This document shows, piece by piece, positions 34,221 through 42,951 of a stretch of 64,000 nucleotides of DNA. This stretch comes from Burkholderia sp. BCC1644. Its GTDB lineage: Bacteria > Pseudomonadota > Gammaproteobacteria > Burkholderiales > Burkholderiaceae. The notes under the pieces are model-generated. The model searched no databases. It was given only the letters and a program-made list of their open reading frames with translations, and was not told the origin of the DNA. Location: the NCBI RefSeq assembly GCF_902833225.1, contig NZ_CADFEI010000008.1:326261-390260 (forward strand). Direction: 5' to 3'. Each line of letters starts with the position of its first letter. The stretch's first letter is position 1. The position numbers and the translations under genes were made by a program.

Positions 34221-35333
34221 TCAAAATACGTGCCGGACGCCGAGCGTCGCCATCATCTGGCGCGTGCTGGTCGAGCGTGCGTACGCGAAGATCTGCGCAT
34301 GGTCCGCGTCGCCGGCCGCCTGCTGCGCGATCACCGTCAGCGCGACGTCGGTGCGTTTCGACAGGAAGTAATCGGCCTGCAGGTTCACCTGGTGCCATTT
34401 CGGACGCTTGTCGATCACGTCGTACTTGCCGTTCGTGAACGCATACGCGGCGCCGAGGAAGAGCTGCGGCGTCATCGTGTAGACGACGTTCACGCCGAGG
34501 TTCTGCAGGTGCAGGTGCGTATTGTCGAGGTAATCGTAGCGTACGTCGGTGAACATCGCGGCGAACTGCGCGCGGCCGATCGTGTAGAAGCCGCCCGTGC
34601 CCGCGATCCGTTGCCGGCTTGCGTACGCGGCCGGCGTCATCGCGCTCTTGCTGAAGATCAGCAGCGGCGACGCATAGTCGTTCGCGATCGCGCCGTCCTG
34701 GTTCGTCGCGCTGTACGGATGGTTGTACTGCGCGTAGACCGCGCTCCAGCGCAGCGGGCCGTGCTCGTAGCCGAGCCCGAAGCTGTACGCGCTGTTGTTC
34801 GCGAAGCCGGTCGCATTGCTGAAGCCGTACAGCGCGGTAAATTTCAGGCCGTAGTAGACGGGGCTCACGTACTTCACCGAGTTCTGCACGCGGATGTCGT
34901 TGTAGCCGTTGTCGTTGTCGCCGATGTTCACGCCGTTGCTCGCAATGATCACGGGCCCGATGTAGTCGTGGATCGCGTCGTACTGGCGGCCGAACGTCAG
35001 CGAGCCGTAGGTGTTGTCGGCAAGGCCCACGTAGGCCATGCGCCCGAATTCGCGGCCGTTCTGCGCGGCCGTGCCGGTCATCACGTTGAAGCCGTTCTCG
35101 AGCTGGAAGATCGCGGACAGCCCCTGCCCGAGATCCTCCTTGCCCTTCAGGCCCCAGCGCGGGTTCTGGTTCGTGCCGGACAGCGCCTGCCAGGCGTTCT
35201 TGCCGCCCTGGTTGGTCGCGAACCCGACGCCGGCCGAGATGAGACCGTACAGCGTGATGCTGCTTTGCGCACAGGCATGGGTCGCGAAGGCGCCGAGCAT
35301 CGCGAGCGGAGCGAGCTTGTAGAGAGTTTTCAT
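34221..35333 (-). CDS. Gram-negative porin, linked to nucleoside hydrolase
   Basis: 370 residues with a signal peptide ('MKTLYKLAPLAMLGAFATHACA|QSSITLYG'). Typical OmpC-type strands are seen: 'NPRWGLKGKEDLGQGLSAIFQLENGFN', 'GREFGRMAYVGLADNTYGSLTFGRQYD', and a C-terminal 'MATLGVRHVF'. It is the first gene of a two-gene unit with a periplasmic nucleoside hydrolase only 10 bp downstream, so this porin may favour nucleosides. That specificity is inference from gene order; the barrel itself belongs to the general porin family. Confidence 0.92.
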   Translation of the reverse strand: MKTLYKLAPLAMLGAFATHACAQSSITLYGLISAGVGFATNQGGKNAWQALSGTNQNPRWGLKGKEDLGQGLSAIFQLENGFNVMTGTAAQNGREFGRMAYVGLADNTYGSLTFGRQYDAIHDYIGPVIIASNGVNIGDNDNGYNDIRVQNSVKYVSPVYYGLKFTALYGFSNATGFANNSAYSFGLGYEHGPLRWSAVYAQYNHPYSATNQDGAIANDYASPLLIFSKSAMTPAAYASRQRIAGTGGFYTIGRAQFAAMFTDVRYDYLDNTHLHLQNLGVNVVYTMTPQLFLGAAYAFTNGKYDVIDKRPKWHQVNLQADYFLSKRTDVALTVIAQQAAGDADHAQIFAYARSTSTRQMMATLGVRHVF

Positions 35334-35494
35334 GCGGGTCGTGTGATCGGTGGTGGTCCAGGCGCGGCAGGGTTCCGCGAAACTGGACTCGACTATACGA
35401 ACCCGGCTCGGATAATAAAAGTTTGCTTTTCTTATGTATCAATAAAACGGATTTATTCTCATCCTCGCATCTCCGGCCCTCGACGGAGCGGCGG

Positions 35495-36691
35495 TCAGTC
35501 CGCCGTGTCGCCGCCCTTCGGCACCTTCGACCACGCCTTGTGCCCCGGCATCGGCGCCCAGGCCGGGCGGGCCTTGCGCGCGCTGTCGATCACGACCAGG
35601 TAGCGGCCCGCGACCGGCGTGATGTCGCGGTCGCGCCGCAGCACCCACAATGACTTGCCGGCCTCGACGCGCGCCTGGTAGTCGTCGTCGAGCAGGCCGT
35701 GGCGGTCGAAGAACGTGTTCAGCGAGGCGGGAATCCGCACGCAGCCCTTCGAGTGCCGGATGCCGAGCAGCGATTCGAGGCGGTCGGGATCGGTCGCATG
35801 CATCTGGAAACGCATCGGCGACACGCCGCCCTTGCCCCAGCCGCGTTCGCCGTCTACCCAGCCGAAGTCGTAGATGCGCATGTCGCGGCGGCCATAGCCG
35901 CGGATGCCGTTCTCGTTCGTCGTGCCTTCCGCGCGGAAATCCATGTTGTCGGGCGAGTGATGGAACACGCCGAGCGGCGTCAGGAAATGGTCGTACTTGC
36001 CGGGCAGCCCGGTGCCGACCGGCGATGCGCCGATCATCATCCATGCATTGGCCGGCGTTGCGCGGAAGTAGATGAAGAGTGCCTGCACGTTCGGTGCGCG
36101 GTCGACCATCGCGACGTACTCGCCGGCGAGGCCGCCGAGATCCGCATCGGCAAGTGCCTTCTGGAGCCGCTCGCCGTAGCCGCGCTGTTCGCTCGCGGGC
36201 ACGTTCAGGCGGCGGGTGACTTCCTGCGTGAAGCGCTTGCGCATGTCGACCGCACGCGCCGTCGCGTTCTTCGCTTCGTCGGCCGATAGCGGCGGATGCA
36301 GGCGTGGCGGAGTCGGTGCAGGCGCTTCGGCCTCGCTGGCGGCGGATGCGGCCGACGCAGGTTCCGCGGCGGACGCAGCCGATGCGCCCGATGCTGTGCT
36401 GGCGGGTTCCGCATGATGCGCGTGCGACGCGGCGGACGCGGACTGCGCGGCCGATGCGCCTGACGACGCATGCGCGGCCGAGGCCGGATGCACATGAGAA
36501 GCCGCCGACACGGGCGACGCTGCTGATGAGGATGACGTAGCAGTTGGCGACGGCACGTCCGACGCGGCAAAGGCAGGCCGCCCGGCAAGAACCGAAATCG
36601 GCAACGCGGCAGCGAGCCACACGTACACGGCAACTGCGCGGGCAAGACGGTGCGGCTTCGCAAATGGCCGCTTCAGGCTGGAAAGCATCAT
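35495..36691 (-). CDS. L,D-transpeptidase (YkuD fold) with long low-complexity linker
   Basis: 398 residues from the ATG at 36691; the frame is open to 36781 and no start has a strong ribosome site. A signal sequence covers about 18-42. Residues 43-130 are almost only Ala, Ser, Pro, His and Glu, a wall-spanning linker. A helical segment precedes the YkuD domain, where 'LGIRHSKGCVRIP' supplies His313 and the nucleophile Cys317. These enzymes form 3-3 cross-links or attach proteins to peptidoglycan in the periplasm, and many resist beta-lactams. The usual 'SHGCVR' is 'SKGCVR' here. The gene stands alone. Confidence 0.87.
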   Translation of the reverse strand: MMLSSLKRPFAKPHRLARAVAVYVWLAAALPISVLAGRPAFAASDVPSPTATSSSSAASPVSAASHVHPASAAHASSGASAAQSASAASHAHHAEPASTASGASAASAAEPASAASAASEAEAPAPTPPRLHPPLSADEAKNATARAVDMRKRFTQEVTRRLNVPASEQRGYGERLQKALADADLGGLAGEYVAMVDRAPNVQALFIYFRATPANAWMMIGASPVGTGLPGKYDHFLTPLGVFHHSPDNMDFRAEGTTNENGIRGYGRRDMRIYDFGWVDGERGWGKGGVSPMRFQMHATDPDRLESLLGIRHSKGCVRIPASLNTFFDRHGLLDDDYQARVEAGKSLWVLRRDRDITPVAGRYLVVIDSARKARPAWAPMPGHKAWSKVPKGGDTAD

Positions 36692-37168
36692 ACGTTCGAA
36701 GCCATCGGCCGATCCGGCCGCCGCAAGGTACTGTTGCGGGCGGCGCATCTTCCGCGTGAGCCATCGACACATCCGGCGCATCGTGCGCGCCCGGCGCCGA
36801 CGCCTCTTCGCGGCGGAGCCGTTCGCAGATGCAACGCGTACGGTCCGATGGCGGCTAATGAGTCGTCAGGCCCTTCATTTTACGCGTCAGCGCAGGAATC
36901 GGCAGCGGCAAAATTCGTGGTTTTGCGTCGAATTTGCGCTTCGTCACGCCTTGTTTCAACTTGTTGCCGTTTGCGGCTTCGTTGCATGTCAGGCTTGCGG
37001 GTTGGACGGTTCGACGCGTGGACACGGGTAGCCCGTGCGTTCGATACGAACCGATGTCCCGTCGTGATTAATTCGTATGCCAAATCATTACGGCGATGTG
37101 GCCTTCCCGTCGAAACCACATCGCACGCATGCCGCATGAACGATGCGGCACGCGTGCGCGACTGCCGG
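36692..37168. other. Gene-free region upstream of the L,D-transpeptidase
   Basis: 477 bp between two minus-strand genes, the MFS stop and the transpeptidase start. GC falls in 36890-37090. No ORF here has coding-like composition, and I see no RNA, repeat or clear terminator. It should contain the transpeptidase promoter. Confidence 0.45.
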
Positions 37169-38587
37169 CTACTTCGAAATGGTTTCGAGCGCGATGCCCT
37201 TCGTGCGCGGGCCCATGAACCCGATCGCGGCCATCACGATCACCATCGCGCCTGCGATGAACGCGAACACGCCGAACGTGCCGAAACCGCGCAGCACGGC
37301 CGCGATCACGAACGACGAGAAAATCGCGGAGAAGCGGCTCCACGAATAGACGAAGCCGACGGCCCGTGCGCGGATCGACGTCGGGAACAGCTCGGCCTGA
37401 TACGCGTGGAAGCTGTACGACATGATGTTGCTCGCGAGCGTGAGGCCGATGCCGAGCACGATCAGGAATGCACCCACCGTCGTCTGGCTGAACAGCAGCC
37501 CGCAGACGACGATCGCCGCCGCCATCGCGACGATCACCGACTTGCGCTCGAAGCGGTCGGCGATCACGAGGCCGATCAGCGGGCCGATCGGCGCCGCGAG
37601 CGCGATCACGCTCGAGTACATCAGGCTCGACGTGATCGTGATGCCCTGCTTGATCAGCAGCGTCGGCACCCAGTTCGCGAAGCCGTAGAAGCCGACCGTC
37701 TGGAACACGTTGAAGATCGTCATCATGATCGTGCGGCTGCGATACGGCGGCACCCACATGTCGCGGAAGCGGCCGCGCGGCGGCACGGGTTCGGCCGGCG
37801 CGGGCGTCGGCAGCGGCCGGCCGTACTCGGCTTCGACCTTCGCCTCGAGCGCGCGCATGATGCGGTCGGCTTCATCGACGCGCCCTTGCTGCGCGAGCCA
37901 GCGCGGGCTCTCCGGCAGTTCGCGGCGGATCCACCACACGAACAGCGCGCCGTGCGCGCCGATCAGTACGACCCAGCGCCAGCCGTCGAGGCCGAGCGGC
38001 GCATGCGGCACGAGCAGGTACGCGAGGAACGCCACTACCGGCACTGCGACGAACCCGACCGCCTGCTCGCACGCGAACGCGCGGCCACGGATCTGCTTCG
38101 GCACGAGTTCGGAGATGTACGTACCGATCGTCACCATCTCGACGCCGAGGCCCAGACCGACGACGAAGCGCCAGAAGTTCAGCCCGGCCGCGGTGTCCTG
38201 GAACGCCATCACGACGTTGGCGGCCGTGTACCACAGCAGCGACCACGTGAAGATCGCGCGGCGGCCGAAGCGGTCGGCGAGGAAGCCGCACGCGATCGTG
38301 CCGATGAAGAGTCCGGAGAACAGCGCGGCGATGAAGCTCGCGACGCCCGTGGTGCCGAACAGGCCATGCGTCGTCGCCGACAGGATGCCGCTTTTCACGA
38401 GGCCGGGCGCGACGTAGCCGCTGTAGAGCAGGTCGTAGAGCTCGAAGAAGAAACCGAGGCTCAGCAGGACGACGAGTTTCCAGACGCTGCGGGTCGGCGG
38501 CAGGCGGTCGAGGCGGGCCGAGATGGAGCCGGGGTCGATGGAAGGGGATTGGGCAGGTGCCTGCGGAAGGCTGTCCGTTGAGGCCAT
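37169..38587 (-). CDS. MFS transporter, sugar/aromatic acid:H+ symporter type
   Basis: 472 residues from the ATG at 38587, preceded by AGGAGACG. About 12 helices. The 'ADRFGRRAIF' loop 2-3 motif, 'RFVVGLGLGVEMVTIGTYISELVPKQIRGRAFA' in helix 4-5 and the 'ELPESPRWLAQQGRVDEADRIM' central loop are typical of the sugar-transporter-like MFS branch that includes niacin and aromatic-acid carriers. The C-terminal half has 'AELFPTSIRARAVGFVYSWSRF'. No catabolic gene adjoins it, so the substrate is open. Confidence 0.9.
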   Translation of the reverse strand: MASTDSLPQAPAQSPSIDPGSISARLDRLPPTRSVWKLVVLLSLGFFFELYDLLYSGYVAPGLVKSGILSATTHGLFGTTGVASFIAALFSGLFIGTIACGFLADRFGRRAIFTWSLLWYTAANVVMAFQDTAAGLNFWRFVVGLGLGVEMVTIGTYISELVPKQIRGRAFACEQAVGFVAVPVVAFLAYLLVPHAPLGLDGWRWVVLIGAHGALFVWWIRRELPESPRWLAQQGRVDEADRIMRALEAKVEAEYGRPLPTPAPAEPVPPRGRFRDMWVPPYRSRTIMMTIFNVFQTVGFYGFANWVPTLLIKQGITITSSLMYSSVIALAAPIGPLIGLVIADRFERKSVIVAMAAAIVVCGLLFSQTTVGAFLIVLGIGLTLASNIMSYSFHAYQAELFPTSIRARAVGFVYSWSRFSAIFSSFVIAAVLRGFGTFGVFAFIAGAMVIVMAAIGFMGPRTKGIALETISK

Positions 38588-39015
38588 CTTGGGCGCGTCT
38601 CCTGATCGTTTCGTGTTGTGTGTTGTTGTCCGGCGACCGTCGAGCCGCCTTCGGGCGAATCGCTGCATTGTACCGACCCACCCGTCTGGCGCACGGGGCA
38701 GGCCGGCCGTCCGGCCGCGTTGCAGGCACCGAAGCGGTTCGGACACCCCATTTTCGCGCCGGATAATGTGTAAATTGCGTAACCGTGTGTCGGGGGCGGA
38801 TGGCACAGCCCGCGCGGCCGCGCGGGCAGCGCGGGCCCCGCGGTACGGGGCTGCCGTACGGTTCAGCGCAGACGCGCGCCGCTGGATTCGTCGCAAACGC
38901 GGAACGCAATCGGGACAACCACGCCTTCCGCACCCCGGTAACATGCTACCGGGCCAACTACCGGCTTCCGGCTGCCTTTCGGCACCCGGCATCGTCGGCT
39001 AATCGTAAGCATTCC
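38588..39015. other. Divergent promoter region between MFS and mechanosensitive channel genes
   Basis: 428 bp. A frame continuous with the channel gene stays open upstream to 38785 but is Arg/Ala-rich and lacks a signal peptide, so I treat it as non-coding. An A/T-rich patch at 38763-38785 is a possible promoter. Nothing else is recognised. Confidence 0.45.
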
Positions 39016-41460
39016 ATGTCCATACAACGACTATCCACGTACGCCCGCCGGATCGCGCTGATCGCGCTGCTGCAGTTCGCGGCGATCGCAACCGCGTCGG
39101 CGTTTCCGGCGCCAGCTTCCGCCCCGGGCGCGAGCGGCGTCGGCGCGCCCGTGCCGGCCATCTCGCTGAACGACGCCGTCGCGCAGCTCAAGCAGATGCA
39201 GGTCGAGCTCGACCGCATCAAGCAGCAGACCTCGACGTCGACCAACAGCAAGGAACTCGATGCGCTCGACGATTCGGCGCAGGAACTGAGCAGCGACGTC
39301 GCGAAACTGCAAAGCGATCTCACACCGCAACGCGCGCAGATCCAGGCGCAACTCGACGTGCTCGGCCCACCGCCTGCCGAGGGCGCCGCGCCGGAAACGG
39401 CGGCCGTCGCGAAGCAACGGGCCACGCTCGACGCGCGCAAGACGCAGATCGATGCGGCGTTGAAGCAGGCCGCCGACCAGAAAACCAGCCTCGCGAACCT
39501 GACCGAGCAGTTCGCGAAGCTCCATCGCGGCCTGCTGAAGAACCAGCTCGCGTTCCGTTCGGGCAGCATCTTCAGCGCGCAGTTCTGGCTGCCGCTGTTC
39601 CACCTGTCGCCGGACGACCGCCAGCGACTCGAGGATTTCAACGACGAACTGCTCGACATGCTGCGTTCGTCGTGGGTGCCCGGGCAGCGTGCGATCACGA
39701 CGGTGCTGCTGATCGCCGCGTTCGCGGCGTGGCTCGGCGGCCGCCGGCTGATCGAACGCGCTCTCGCATGGATCGCGCTGAACCGGCTGCCGCACACCCG
39801 CCTGCGCCGCAGCGCGCTGGCGCTGTCGACTGCGCTGTCGACCTTCCTGGCCACGGCCATTGCGATTCAGATCCTCTATCTCGCCGTCGCGCGCCACTAC
39901 GAGCTCACGCCGTCGCTGACCGATCTGTGGGACCAGTTCGCGAAGCTCGCCGCGACCTGCGCGCTGATCGCCGGGCTCGGCCGCGCGCTGCTCTGCACCA
40001 GGCATCCGTCGTGGCGCCTGCCCGCGCTCGCCGACCCCGTCGCGCTGGCGATGAAGCCGTTCCCTGCCATCCTGGCCGGGCTGCTGCTGGTGTCCGGCAC
40101 GCTCGAATCGATCAACCGGATCGTCGACACCAGCCTGTCGGTCACGCTGTTCGGACGCGGCATCGTGTCGCTCGTCGTCGCGCTGACGGTCGGCGCGTCG
40201 CTGTTGCGCGCAAACCGGGCGCGCAGCGCGCTCGCGGCGGCAGGCGAGGCGCCCGAGCAGCGCTCGACGCTCGCGGGGTTGATCCATGCCGGCGTCACGC
40301 TGGCGATCGTCGCATCGCTGATCGCACTCCTGATCGGTTACATCACGGTCGCGCGCTTCATCACGTACGAGCTCGTGTGGTTCGAGATCGTGCTGTGCGC
40401 GACCTACATCCTGATCCAGTTGACGCGCGACGCGAGCGAAAGCCTGTTCTCGTCGAACCTGTCGACGGGCCAGCAGATCAAGCACCTGTTCGCGCTCGAA
40501 GACCGCCACCTCGACCAGGCGCGCACGGTCCTCTCCGGTTTCGGCACGAGCCTGCTGATGCTGATCGCGGCCATCGCACTGCTGACGGGCGGCTTCGGCA
40601 CGACGCCGGGCGACCTGCTCGATAGCGCGGTCGCGATGATCGGCAGCCAGCGGCTGCAGAGCCTGAACATCATGCCCGACCGGATCCTGAACGCCGTGAT
40701 CGGGTTCGCGATCGGCTTCTACCTGTTGCGCTCGCTGCGACGCTGGCTCGACAGCGAGTTCATGCCCGCGCTCGGCATGGATACGGGGATGCGCGTATCG
40801 CTGATCACGCTGTTCACCAACGTCGGCTACGTGCTGCTCGTGCTGATGACGCTCGGGCTGCTCGGCGTCCGCTGGAACAACCTCGCGTGGATCGTCAGCG
40901 CGTTGTCGGTGGGTATCGGCTTCGGCCTGCAGGAGATCGTGAAGAACTTCGTGTCGGGGCTGATCCTGCTGACCGAGCGTCCCGTGAAGGTCGGCGACAT
41001 GGTCAGCATCGCGGGCGTCGAAGGCGACATCCGCCGCATCAACGTCCGCGCGACCGAGATCCAGCTCAGCGACCGCTCGACCGTGATCGTGCCGAACTCG
41101 CAGCTGATCTCGCAGAACGTGCGCAACGTGACGATGGGCAACAGCACGCAGGGCGTCGCGACGCTGGTGCTGACGTTCCCGCTGAACACCGATCCCGAGC
41201 AGGTGCGCGACCTGCTGCTCGACGCGTATCGCGAGCACCAGGCGATCCTCGAGAAGCCGGCGCCGTCGGTGACGTTCAGCCAGCTCACGCCGGACGGGAT
41301 CACGCTGAGCGTGACCGGTTACGTGTCGAGCCCGCGGATCGCGAGTTCGACGAAGAGCGATCTGCTGTTCGAGATCCTGAAGCAGTTGCGCGCGGCGGGG
41401 ATCACGCTGTCGAGCCCGCAGATGCTGGTCGTGCAGAACATGCCGGCGGCGGAGAAGTGA
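39016..41460 (+). CDS. MscS-family mechanosensitive channel with DUF3772-like periplasmic domain
   Basis: 814 residues from the ATG at 39016. A signal peptide ends near 'ASA|FPAP'. Residues 50-200 are a coiled-coil-rich periplasmic domain ('LKQMQVELDRIKQQ', 'SAQELSSDVAKLQSDL') of the DUF3772 type. About ten membrane segments follow. The MscS core near the end has TM3 'LAWIVSALSVGIGFGLQEIVKNFVSGLILLTERPVKVGDMV', then the beta domain 'RRINVRATEIQLSDRSTVIVPNSQLISQNVRN'. It is a large MscK/YbiO-like channel for hypo-osmotic release. It converges on the T1SS tolC gene with a shared hairpin. Confidence 0.92.
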   Translation: MSIQRLSTYARRIALIALLQFAAIATASAFPAPASAPGASGVGAPVPAISLNDAVAQLKQMQVELDRIKQQTSTSTNSKELDALDDSAQELSSDVAKLQSDLTPQRAQIQAQLDVLGPPPAEGAAPETAAVAKQRATLDARKTQIDAALKQAADQKTSLANLTEQFAKLHRGLLKNQLAFRSGSIFSAQFWLPLFHLSPDDRQRLEDFNDELLDMLRSSWVPGQRAITTVLLIAAFAAWLGGRRLIERALAWIALNRLPHTRLRRSALALSTALSTFLATAIAIQILYLAVARHYELTPSLTDLWDQFAKLAATCALIAGLGRALLCTRHPSWRLPALADPVALAMKPFPAILAGLLLVSGTLESINRIVDTSLSVTLFGRGIVSLVVALTVGASLLRANRARSALAAAGEAPEQRSTLAGLIHAGVTLAIVASLIALLIGYITVARFITYELVWFEIVLCATYILIQLTRDASESLFSSNLSTGQQIKHLFALEDRHLDQARTVLSGFGTSLLMLIAAIALLTGGFGTTPGDLLDSAVAMIGSQRLQSLNIMPDRILNAVIGFAIGFYLLRSLRRWLDSEFMPALGMDTGMRVSLITLFTNVGYVLLVLMTLGLLGVRWNNLAWIVSALSVGIGFGLQEIVKNFVSGLILLTERPVKVGDMVSIAGVEGDIRRINVRATEIQLSDRSTVIVPNSQLISQNVRNVTMGNSTQGVATLVLTFPLNTDPEQVRDLLLDAYREHQAILEKPAPSVTFSQLTPDGITLSVTGYVSSPRIASSTKSDLLFEILKQLRAAGITLSSPQMLVVQNMPAAEK

Positions 41461-41464
41461 ACAA

Positions 41465-41505
41465 AGACGGTCGGTCGCGTGCTGCTGCTCTCGCGCCGAC
41501 CGTCT
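41465..41505. terminator. Bidirectional hairpin between the MscS gene and tolC-type gene
   Basis: AGACGGTCGG (41465-41474) pairs perfectly with CCGACCGTCT (41496-41505) over a 21-nt loop that includes a further TCGCG/CGCG pairing. It occupies the 51-bp gap between convergent stop codons and would end the 11-kb minus-strand RTX/T1SS transcript. Confidence 0.55.
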
Positions 41506-41511
41506 CCAGTA

Positions 41512-42951
41512 CTACCGAAATGCCCATCGTCCGATGATGCCAGTGCTGGCAAACAGCCGCAGCCGTGCCGCCTCCCACTCGGCCAGCGTTCGCACCCGTT
41601 CCTGGCGGGCATCGGCAAGCGCCGCTTGTGCCGACAGCAGTTCCAGAATATCTCCTGCGCCGAACGCGTAACGATTGCGCGCCGATGTCAGCGCCACTTC
41701 CGCGGCAGCCAGCAAGCGTGCAGACGCATCCAGGTTGTCCGCTGTCGTCTCCGCGTCGGCATGGGCCTTGAGCACGTCACGCAGAATCTGCTGCTGCGTA
41801 TCGAGAAACTGTGCCTGTGCCAGTTCGGCCTGAGCCTGCGCGCCGCGAATCCGATACGTGCGAGAAAAGCCGTCAAAGAACGGAATCGTCAAAGTCAGGC
41901 CGATGCTGGTTTGCGTCGCCCGCACTGACTGCAACCCCTGATTCGGATATCCGTTCCGCGACAGCGTGCCGCTTAGATCTACGGTCGGCATTCCGTCGGA
42001 CCGCACGGCCGTGACCTTCGCTTGCGCAGCCTTCCATTTGGCCCGCGCCGCCCGGATCTCGGGGTGAGAACCTTCGGCCGCGCGAAGCCAGTCGCTTAGC
42101 TGGCGCTCCGCGTCCAGCGCAATCGGTACGACTGCCTCCTCGACCTCGACCCGTGTGCCGGCGGGCAGACCGGTCGCAAAGACCAGTTCGGCGCGGGCCC
42201 GAGCCACCTCCCCGCCGGCTCGTCGTGCAGCGAGCAATGCCTTGGCCAACGCTGTTTCCGCCTGCAATACGTCTGCTCGGGATGCAACACCCATGGCCAG
42301 CCGCTTGCGCGACGCACGCAGCGTCGATTCCGCCAAAGTCGCGGACTCGGTACGCGCTGCAAACGCCGCTTGAGCATTCTGAACGTCGAAATAGCTACCG
42401 ATGACATCCACGACCGCCTTTTGCATCGCTGCGTCGTGGCCCGCCAGCGCCGCCGTCAGCAGTTGCTGTGCCACCGCGCGATTTGCAGCTCGCCCACCAA
42501 AGTCGAGTAGCCGCCAGTTCAGCGTCGCGTTCGACGTTCGACCGACGCCACGCGTATCCATCGATGGTGCATCGGAATACCGGTTATAAGTCGTCAATTG
42601 GCTGATCGACCCGTTGACGGTGGGGAGCCATGCCGATCTGGCTTCACCCACCGCAGCGGCCTGGATCTTGATCGATGCCCACGCCGCTCCAATACGGGGG
42701 TTGTGGCATAGCGCAAGATCAACCGCATCACCGAGCGTCAGCGGCTTCGCCGGGCCAGTCGTCGAAGCGCATACAACAGGCATGTCATCGCCCGGTAATC
42801 GCTGCCCCGCATCCAGCACCGGCGGACGGGTCAGCAACGGATCGGCCAGGCCATCCGGAATCCCGCGTGTTTCGGCATTGCATGCAATTGAAACCAACAT
42901 CAGGCCGAAGATCCACGGACACACGCCATCTTTCAAGCTCCTAGCGCTCAC
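41512..42951 (-). CDS. TolC-family outer-membrane channel of the type I secretion system
   Basis: 479 residues from a GTG at 42951, which has GGGAAGG 6 bp upstream and overlaps the adaptor stop by 11 bp. A signal sequence is seen in 'PWIFGLMLVSIACNA'. Two outer-membrane efflux repeats follow: 'LTLGDAVDLALCHNPRI...AWLPTVNGSISQLTTYNRYSD' and 'EGSHPEIRAARAKWKAAQAKVTAVRSDGMPTVDLSGTLSRN', with 'GVASRADVLQAETALAKA' and 'GAGDILELLSAQAALADARQERV' as the helical hairpins. It forms the outer duct for the RTX protein exported by the ABC exporter and adaptor encoded just upstream. Start choice is the main uncertainty. Confidence 0.9.
   Translation of the reverse strand: MSARSLKDGVCPWIFGLMLVSIACNAETRGIPDGLADPLLTRPPVLDAGQRLPGDDMPVVCASTTGPAKPLTLGDAVDLALCHNPRIGAAWASIKIQAAAVGEARSAWLPTVNGSISQLTTYNRYSDAPSMDTRGVGRTSNATLNWRLLDFGGRAANRAVAQQLLTAALAGHDAAMQKAVVDVIGSYFDVQNAQAAFAARTESATLAESTLRASRKRLAMGVASRADVLQAETALAKALLAARRAGGEVARARAELVFATGLPAGTRVEVEEAVVPIALDAERQLSDWLRAAEGSHPEIRAARAKWKAAQAKVTAVRSDGMPTVDLSGTLSRNGYPNQGLQSVRATQTSIGLTLTIPFFDGFSRTYRIRGAQAQAELAQAQFLDTQQQILRDVLKAHADAETTADNLDASARLLAAAEVALTSARNRYAFGAGDILELLSAQAALADARQERVRTLAEWEAARLRLFASTGIIGRWAFR

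Noticed and set aside
38785..39015. N-terminal extension of the MscS gene
   Set aside because: The upstream 77 codons are Arg/Ala-rich and would hide the clear signal peptide that starts at 39016.
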